From NCBI RefSeq assembly GCF_029784155.1, contig NC_073692.1, positions 71,912,544-71,976,543 of the forward strand: 64,000 nucleotides of DNA, in the 5' to 3' direction. The notes under the pieces were generated by a model. That model did not search any database. It was not told where the DNA came from and saw only the letters and a list, made by a program, of their open reading frames with translations. Numbering within the stretch: position 1 is the stretch's first letter; each line of letters opens with the position of its first letter. The stretch is from Uranotaenia lowii. Taxonomy: Eukaryota; Arthropoda; Insecta; Diptera; Culicidae. The position numbers were made by a program, and so were the translations under genes. Shown here in pieces: positions 55,624 through 64,000 of this stretch.

Positions 55624-57156
55624 TTTATCAATGCTAAAAGACACCTTGTTGAACAGTTAAAATTTTGTTTCGCGCTACAAGATACGAAATTACGGTCTTC
55701 GACAAAGTGTTCAATGGAAAATTTCATTTAAAATATTTATAAACTGGCACAAAACTCATGAGCAGGCTCGGTTCTACAGGAGAAACAAAAATGATGTTGA
55801 TTTTAAGGTACAAAATATTCAATTTTCCCATACAAACCTTAAAGTTCAAATTTACTCATATAAACGTTGATTGAAAATTCTGCAAACAAAAATATAAAAG
55901 AGTTTTGAACCAGAACGAAGCTTTTAAGACCCCATGGTTTGAGAAATTAAAAAATGATCAAAAATGGACTAAGTCTACTTCACAGCAGACTAGGAGATAA
56001 ATCAAATTATTTATTATCGCGCCAACACTAACTGTCACTTCGGAAGTCCGGATTTCCGACTTCCGAAGTACTTCCGACAAAGAAAAATGATGTACTAACT
56101 GAATTGTCGGAAGTCAGTGTTCTGCTGTCAGTTCACCAACGACGTTTCTAAATATTAGATTCGATCGAATCACCCAGCCCTCAAAAAAATATAACACTGA
56201 TGAGCGTATTGCATGATTTACTTGCAATTGCCATTGCCCCATTTTCAGTGCTTGCCTGCCAAACATTATTATAGGGATGCAATTTTCACGAGTGAAAAAA
56301 GTAAAGAATGCGATAAGAGGTGTCAGGTAAATATTTGGATTAAAAGCTCTATTTTCACATGCTCATTGAGCGACGACAAAATCGAAAATTTTCCATTCAC
56401 AACATATTACAAAATAGTTAATCAACAATGTAGCCTCATCACAAACCATCTAGTTTAAAAAAGCCTTGTCAAACTATGGCTGCACCACTACAAAAAGGGA
56501 ATACGCTCAACCACCCGAAACCCCAACCGGAAGCTCCGGAAATTTAGAGGCGTGAACTTTTCCACCTCGCGCACCGCCTCTTTCTGCAGCAGGATTAAGA
56601 TCGGGCCAACGCAAAAGCTGATGACAGGAATCAACGCTCGTTAAATTATTGGGTGAACTCATGAGCCGAGGAAAATGGAAATAGGATACGTTGGAGTGTG
56701 TTCGTTGCGCTCCTATCGCGACAACGGGATCTAATTTGAGCGGCTAGTGTAAATTTATTGCCGTGCTTCTATTTGCAGGTGAAAATTTATGACCCGGATG
56801 TGACGTACCGTAACATTCACAGTCCGGTATGCAATCGACGGGGATCCTGTTTAGACGTTTAGATATGACCTAATGATAGTGTGCCTTCCTGGGGTGACAT
56901 TATGATAATTTTATGCTGATTTGAGTAGTATTTTGCTACGCTAACCAGTTCTAATTTGCCTTGATGGCTTTACGGCTTTGGATGCTGTTGTGAATATAAT
57001 ACATTGTGTAAAGTATCCGCAATGCATTTTTGGATCCTTAAAGTTTTTTTTTATTGTATCGAGATGATTGGTGAAAAGAAATGATAAAATGGCCATCAGA
57101 ATGAGAGCTTCAGTAAGTGGGTATATCCAAATTAAAACGTACATCTTAAAATCTCA
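55624..57156. other. Unassigned sequence before the 9-bp satellite
   Basis: No recognisable gene. A 12-bp perfect inverted repeat with a 9-base loop lies at 56037-56069 (acttcggaagtc and its complement), followed by more cttccgac copies. The stretch 56500-56900 has a more balanced base composition without a convincing frame. Confidence 0.4.
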
Positions 57157-60100
57157 ATTTTTGTCATTTTTGTCATTTTTGTCATTTTTGTCATTTTTGT
57201 CATTTTTGTCATTTTTGTCATTTTTGTCATTTTTGTCATTTTTTGTTATTTTTGTCTGTTTGTCATTTTGGTCATTTTTGTCATTTTTGTCATTTTTGTC
57301 ATTTTTTGTTATTTTTGTCTGTTTGTCATTTTGGTCATTTTTGGCCATTTTTATAATTTTTGTGATTTTTGTCATTTTTTGTCATTTTTGTCATTTTTGT
57401 CATTTTTGTCATTTTTGTCATTTTTGTCATTTTTGTCATTTTTGTCATTTTTGTCATTTTTGTCATTTTTGTCATTTTTGTCATTTTTGTCATTTTTGTC
57501 ATTTTTGTCATTTTTGTCATTTTTGTCATTTTTGTCATTTTTGTCATTTTTTGTCATTTTTGTCATTTTTGTCATTTTTGTCATTTTTGTCATTCTTGTC
57601 ATTTTTGTCATTTTTGTCATTTTTGTCATTTTTGTCATTTTTGTCATTTTTGTCATTTTTGTCATTTTTGTCATTTTTGTCATTTTTGTCATTTTTGTCA
57701 TTTTTGTCATTTTTGTCATTTTTGTCATTTTTGTCATTTTTGTCATTTTTGTCATTTTTGTCATTTTTGTCATTTTTGTCATTTTTGTCATTTTTGTCAT
57801 TTTTGTCATTTTTGTCATTTTTGTCATTTTTGTCATTTTTGTCATTTTTGTCATTTTTGTCATTTTTGTCATTTTTGTCATTTTTGTCATTTTTGTCATT
57901 TTTGTCATTTTTGTCATTTTTGTCATTTTTGTCATTTTTGTCATTTTTGTCATTTTTGTCATTTTTGTCATTTTTGTCATTTTTGTCATTTTTGTCATTT
58001 TTGTCATTTTTGTCATTTATGTCATTTTTGTCATTTTTGTCATTTTTGTCATTTTTGTCATTTTTGTCATTTTTGTCATTTTTGTCATTTTTGTCATTTT
58101 TGTCATTTTTGCCATTTTTGTCACTTTTGTCATTTTTGTCATTTTTGTCATTTTTGTCATTTTTGTCATTTTTGTCATTTTTGTCATTTTTGTCATTTTT
58201 GTCATTTTTGTCATTTTTGTCATTTTTGTCATTTTTGTCATTTTTGTCATTTTTGTCATTTTTGTCATTTTTGTCATTTTTGTCATTTTTGTCATTTTTG
58301 TCATTTTTGTCATTTTTGTCATTTTTGTCATTTTTGTCATTTTTGTCATTTTTGTCATTTTTGTCATTTTTGTCATTTTTGTCATTTTTGTCATTTTTGT
58401 CATTTTTGTCATTTTTGTCATTTTTGTCATTTTTGTCATTTTTGTCATTTTTGTCATTTTTGTCATTTTTGTCATTTTTGTCATTTTTGTCATTTTTGTC
58501 ATTTTTGTCATTTTTGTCATTTTTGTCATTTTTGTCATTTTTGTCATTTTTGTCATTTTTGTCATTTTTGTCATTTTTGTCATTTTTGTCATTTTTGTCA
58601 TTTTTGTCATTTTTGTCATTTTTGTCATTTTTGTCATTTTTGTCATTTTTGTCATTTTTGTCATTTTTGTCATTTTTGTCATTTTTGTCATTTTTGTCAT
58701 TTTTGTCATTTTTGTCATTTTTGTCATTTTTGTCATTTTTGTCATTTTTGTCATTTTTGTCATTTTTGTCATTTTTGTCATTTTTGTCATTTTTGTCATT
58801 TTTGTCATTTTTGTCATTTTTGTCATTTTTGTCATTTTTGTCATTTTTGTCATTTTTGTCATTTTTGTCATTTTTGTCATTTTTGTCATTTTTGTCATTT
58901 TTGTCATTTTTGTCATTTTTGTCATTTTTTGTTATTTTTGTCATGTTTGTCATTTTGGTCATTTTTGGCCATTTTTATAATTTTTGTGATTTTTGTCATT
59001 TTTTGTCATTTTTGTCATTTTTGTCATTTTTGTCATTTTTGTCATTTTTGTCATTTTTGTCATTTTTGTCATTTTTGTCATTTTTGTCATTTTTGTCATT
59101 TTTGTCATTTTTGTCATTCTTGTCATTTTTGTCATTTTTGTCATTTTTGTCATTTTTGTCATTTTTGTCATTTTTGTCATTTTTGTCATTTTTGTCATTT
59201 TTGTCATTTTTGTCATTTTTGTCATTTTTGTCATTTTTGTCATTTTTGTCATTTTTGTCATTTTTGTCATTTTTGTCATTTTTGTCATTTTTGTCATTTT
59301 TGTCATTTTTGTCATTTTTGTCATTTTTGTCATTTTTGTCATTTTTGTCATTTTTGTCATTTTTGTCATTTTTGTCATTTTTGTCATTTTTGTCATTTTT
59401 GTCATTTTTGTCATTTTTGTCATTTTTGTCATTTTTGTCATTTTTGTCATTTTTGTCATTTTTGTCATTTTTGTCATTTTTGTCATTTTTGTCATTTTTG
59501 TCATTTTTGTCATTTTTGTCATTTTTGTCATTTTTGTCATTTTTGTCATTTTTGTCATTTTTGTCATTTTTGTCATTTTTGTCATTTTTGTCATTTTTGT
59601 TATTTTTGTTATTTTTGTCATTTTTGTCATTTTTGTCATTTTTGTCATTTTTGTCATTTTTGTCATTTTTGTCATTTTTGTCATTTTTGTCATTTTTGTC
59701 ATTTTTGTCATTTTTGTCATTTTTGTCATTTTTGTCATTTTTGTCATTTTTGTCATTTTTGTCATGTTTGTCATTTTGGTCATTTTTGGCCATTTTTATA
59801 ATTTTTGTGATTTTTGTCATTTTTGTCATTTTTTGTCATTTTTGTCATTTTTGTCATTTTTGTCATTTTTGTCATTTTTGTCATTTTTGTCATTTTTGTC
59901 ATTTTTGTCATTTTTGTCATTTTTGTCATTTTTGTCATTTTTGTCATTTTTGTCATTTTTGTCATTTTTGTCATTTTTGTCATTTTTGTCATTTTTGTCA
60001 TTTTTGTCATTTTTGTCATTTTTGTCATTTTTGTCATTTTTGTCATTTTTGTCATTTTTGTCATTTTTGTCATTTTTGTCATTTTTGTCATTTTTGTCAT

Positions 60101-63100
60101 TTTTGTCATTTTTGTCATTTTTGTCATTTTTGTCATTTTTGTCATTTTTGTCATTTTTGTCATTTTTGTCATTTTTGTCATTTTTGTCATTTTTGTCATT
60201 TTTGTCATTTTTGTCATTTTTGTCATTTTTGTCATTTTTGTCATTTTTGTCATTTTTGTCATTTTTGTCATTTTTGTCATTTTTGTCATTTTTGTCATTT
60301 TTGTCATTTTTGTCATTTTTGTCATTTTTGTCATTTTTGTCATTTTTGTCATTTTTGTCATTTTTGTCATTTTTGTCATTTTTGTCATTTTTGTCATTTT
60401 TGTCATTTTTGTCATTTTTGTCATTTTTGTCATTTTTGTCATTTTTGTCATTTTTGTCATTTTTGTCATTTTTGTCATTTTTGTCATTTTTGTCATTTTT
60501 GTCATTTTTGTCATTTTTGTCATTTTTGTCATTTTTGTCATTTTTGTCATTTTTGTCATTTTTGTCATTTTTGTCATTTTTGTCATTTTTGTCATTTTTG
60601 TCATTTTTGTCATTTTTGTCATTTTTGTCATTTTTGTCATTTTTGTCATTTTTGTCATTTTTGTCATTTTTGTCATTTTTGTCATTTTTGTCATTTTTGT
60701 CATTTTTGTCATTTTTGTCATTTTTGTCATTTTTGTCATTTTTGTCATTTTTGTCATTTTTGTCATTTTTGTCATTTTTGTCATTTTTGTCATTTTTGTC
60801 ATTTTTGTCATTTTTGTCATTTTTGTCATTTTTGTCATTTTTGTCATTTTTGTCATTTTTGTCGTTTTTGTCATTTTTGTCATTTTTGTCATTTTTGTCA
60901 TTTTTGTCATTTTTTGTTATTTTTGTCATGTTTATCATTTTGGTCATTTTTGGCCATTTTTATAATTTTTGTCATTTTTGTCATTTTTTGTCATTTTTGT
61001 CATTTTTGTCATTTTTGTCATTTTTGTCATTTTTGTCATTTTTGTCATTTTTGTCATTTTTGTCATTTTTGTCATTTTTGTCATTTTTGTCATTTTTGTC
61101 ATTTTTGTCATTTTTGTCATTTTTGTCATTTTTGTCATTTTTGTCATTTTTGTCATTTTTGTCATTTTTGTCATTTTTGTCATTTTTGTCATTTTTGTCA
61201 TTTTTGTCATTTTTGTCATTTTTGTCATTTTTGTCATTTTTGTCATTTTTGTCATTTTTGTCATTTTTGTCATTTTTGTCATTTTTGTCATTTTTGTCAT
61301 TTTTGTCATTTTTGTCATTTTTGTCATTTTTGTCATTTTTGTCATTTTTGTCATTTTTGTCATTTTTGTCATTTTTGTCATTTTTGTCATTTTTGTCATT
61401 TTTGTCATTTTTGTCATTTTTGTCATTTTTGTCATTTTTGTCATTTTTGTCATTTTTGTCATTTTTGTCATTTTTGTCATTTTTGTCATTTTTGTCATTT
61501 TTGTCATTTTTGTCATTTTTGTCATTTTTGTCATTTTTGTCATTTTTGTCATTTTTGTCATTTTTGTCATTTTTGTCATTTTTGTCATTTTTGTCATTTT
61601 TGTCATTTTTGTCATTTTTGTCATTTTTGTCATTTTTGTCATTTTTGTCATTTTTGTCATTTTTGTCATTTTTGTCATTTTTGTCATTTTTGTCATTTTT
61701 GTCATTTTTGTCATTTTTGTCATTTTTGTCATTTTTGTCATTTTTGTCATTTTTGTCACTTTTGTCATTTTTGTCATTTTTGTCATTTTTGTCATTTTTG
61801 TCATTTTTGTCATTTTTGTCATTTTTGTCATTTTTGTCATTTTTGTCATTTTTGTCATTTTTGTCATTTTTGTCATTTTTGTCATTTTTGTCATTTTTGT
61901 CATTTTTGTCATTTTTGTCATTTTTGTCATTTTTGTCATTTTTGTCATTTTTGTCATTTTTGTCATTTTTGTCATTTTTGTCATTTTTGTCATTTTTGTC
62001 ATTTTTGTCATTTTTGTCATTTTTGTCATTTTTGTCATTTTTGTCATTTTTGTCATTTTTGTCATTTTTGTCATTTTTGTCATTTTTGTCATTTTTGTCA
62101 TTTTTGTCATTTTTGTCATTTTTGTCATTTTTGTCATTTTTGTCATTTTTGTCATTTTTGTCATTTTTGTCATTTTTGTCATTTTTGTCATTTTTGTCAT
62201 TTTTGTCATTTTTGTCATTTTTGTCATTTTTGTCATTTTTGTCATTTTTGTCATTTTTGTCATTTTTGTCATTTTTGTCATTTTTGTCATTTTTGTCATT
62301 TTTGTCATTTTTGTCATTTTTGTCATTTTTGTCATTTTTGTCATTTTTGTCATTTTTGTCATTTTTGTCATTTTTGTCATTTTTGTCATTTTTGTCATTT
62401 TTGTCATTTTTGTCATTTTTGTCATTTTTGTCATTTTTGTCATTTTTGTCATTTTTGTCATTTTTGTCATTTTTGTCATTTTTGTCATTTTTGTCATTTT
62501 TGTCATTTTTGTCATTTTTGTCATTTTTGTCATTTTTGTCATTTTTGTCATTTTTGTCATTTTTGTCATTTTTGTCATTTTTGTCATTTTTGTCATTTTT
62601 GTCATTTTTGTCATTTTTGTCATTTTTGTCATTTTTGTCATTTTTGTCATTTTTGTCATTTTTGTCATTTTTGTCATTTTTGTCATTTTTGTCATTTTTG
62701 TCATTTTTGTCATTTTTGTCATTTTTGTCATTTTTGTCATTTTTGTCATTTTTGTCATTTTTGTCATTTTTGTCATTTTTGTCATTTTTGTCATTTTTGT
62801 CATTTTTGTCATTTTTGTCATTTTTGTCATTTTTGTCATTTTTGTCATTTTTGTCATTTTTGTCATTTTTGTCATTTTTGTCATTTTTGTCATTTTTGTC
62901 ATTTTTGTCATTTTTGTCATTTTTGTCATTTTTGTCATTTTTGTCATTTTTGTCATTTTTGTCATTTTTGTCATTTTTGTCATTTTTGTCATTTTTGTCA
63001 TTTTTGTCATTTTTGTCATTTTTGTCATTTTTGTCATTTTTGTCATTTTTGTCATTTTTGTCATTTTTGTCATTTTTGTCATTTTTGTCATTTTTGTCAT

Positions 63101-64000
63101 TTTTGTCATTTTTGTCATTTTTGTCATTTTTGTCATTTTTGTCATTTTTGTCATTTTTGTCATTTTTGTCATTTTTGTCATTTTTGTCATTTTTGTCATT
63201 TTTGTCATTTTTGTCATTTTTGTCATTTTTGTCATTTTTGTCATTTTTGTCATTTTTGTCATTTTTGTCATTTTTGTCATTTTTGTCATTTTTGTCATTT
63301 TTGTCATTTTTGTCATTTTTGTCATTTTTGTCATTTTTGTCATTTTTGTCATTTTTGTCATTTTTGTCATTTTTGTCATTTTTGTCATTTTTGTCATTTT
63401 TGTCATTTTTGTCATTTTTGTCATTTTTGTCATTTTTGTCATTTTTGTCATTTTTGTCATTTTTGTCATTTTTGTCATTTTTGTCATTTTTGTCATTTTT
63501 GTCATTTTTGTCATTTTTGTCATTTTTGTCATTTTTGTCATTTTTGTCATTTTTGTCATTTTTGTCATTTTTGTCATTTTTGTCATTTTTGTCATTTTTG
63601 TCATTTTTGTCATTTTTGTCATTTTTGTCATTTTTGTCATTTTTGTCATTTTTGTCATTTTTGTCATTTTTGTCATTTTTGTCATTTTTGTCATTTTTGT
63701 CATTTTTGTCATTTTTGTCATTTTTGTCATTTTTGTCATTTTTGTCATTTTTGTCATTTTTGTCATTTTTGTCATTTTTGTCATTTTTGTCATTTTTGTC
63801 ATTTTTGTCATTTTTGTCATTTTTGTCATTTTTGTCATTTTTGTCATTTTTGTCATTTTTGTCATTTTTGTCATTTTTGTCATTTTTGTCATTTTTGTCA
63901 TTTTTGTCATTTTTGTCATTTTTGTCATTTTTGTCATTTTTGTCATTTTTGTCATTTTTGTCATTTTTGTCATTTTTGTCATTTTTGTCATTTTTGTCAT
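57157..64000 (+). repeat. 9-bp satellite (ATTTTTGTC)n, at least 6.8 kb
   Basis: Tandem atttttgtc runs from about 57157 to the window edge, so the array is open-ended. Rare variants are single bases (cattcttgtc at 57593 and 59115, gtcactttt at 58122 and 61756, gtcgttttt at 60862). A composite marker (tttggtcatttttggccatt, then tttataattttt) breaks the array at about 57325, 58949, 59770 and 60931, defining longer blocks. Beyond 61000 the array is almost uniform. Because nine is a multiple of three, every frame is open or nearly so (VIF, CHF, LSF and MTK repeats); these are not genes. Confidence 0.95.

Noticed and set aside
57268..64000. Very long ORFs of VIF, CHF, MTK and NDK repeats on both strands, up to 1,018 codons
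   Set aside because: The 9-bp unit is a multiple of three, so frames stay open automatically. There is no codon structure or start context, and all frames behave alike.

Overview
The window looks like a eukaryotic genome, most likely a dipteran and probably a mosquito. The evidence is a spliced host exon series with GT-AG introns, a Tc1/mariner element with the DD37E triad known from mosquitoes, BEL/Pao and Ty3/gypsy LTR retrotransposons, several APE-type LINEs, short TA-flanked and hAT-like MITEs, and very long simple satellites. I see no bacterial genes, operons, CRISPR arrays, tRNAs or rRNAs. The genus cannot be fixed from the sequence alone.

Layout. (1) 171-1111: the last three exons of an unrecognised host gene on the + strand. 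(2) About 2.34-22.82 kb: one old LINE on the - strand ('LINE-A') cut into four blocks by three later insertions. These are a 3,069-bp element with ~598-bp terminal inverted repeats (3119-6187), itself holding two MITEs; a complete 5.8-kb LINE with two open ORFs ('LINE-B', 6717-12552); and a complete BEL/Pao retrotransposon with two 655-bp LTRs and one 2,183-residue Gag-Pol ORF (13665-21481). (3) 25488-29907: a Ty3/gypsy element on the - strand with 216-bp LTRs, a broken pol and a deletion in the integrase core. (4) 30.2-31.7 kb: an ~80-bp minisatellite, merging into an 8-bp satellite (GACTTTCT) that runs to about 40 kb, is arranged in large duplicated blocks and holds a 986-bp solo LTR. (5) 42310-43594: a decayed DD37E mariner; 44015-44933: a TA-flanked MITE. 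(6) 46.3-55 kb: a mosaic of LINE RNase H fragments, a degenerate pogo-like transposase, the 3' half of a second BEL element, and a jockey/CR1-like LINE split by a 1,986-bp TA-flanked inverted-repeat element. (7) 57157-64000 and beyond: a 9-bp satellite (ATTTTTGTC) with sparse higher-order markers.

How the parts relate. Target-site duplications and interrupted reading frames give a relative order: LINE-A is oldest, and the foldback element, LINE-B and the BEL copy each inserted later into its ORF2. The BEL copy (LTRs alike by eye, open frame) and LINE-B (14-bp duplication, both ORFs open) look young and possibly competent. Most other copies carry frameshifts, stops or deletions. The long apparent ORFs in the satellites are products of repeat units whose periods divide by three, or of an 8-bp unit read in three phases, and are not genes.
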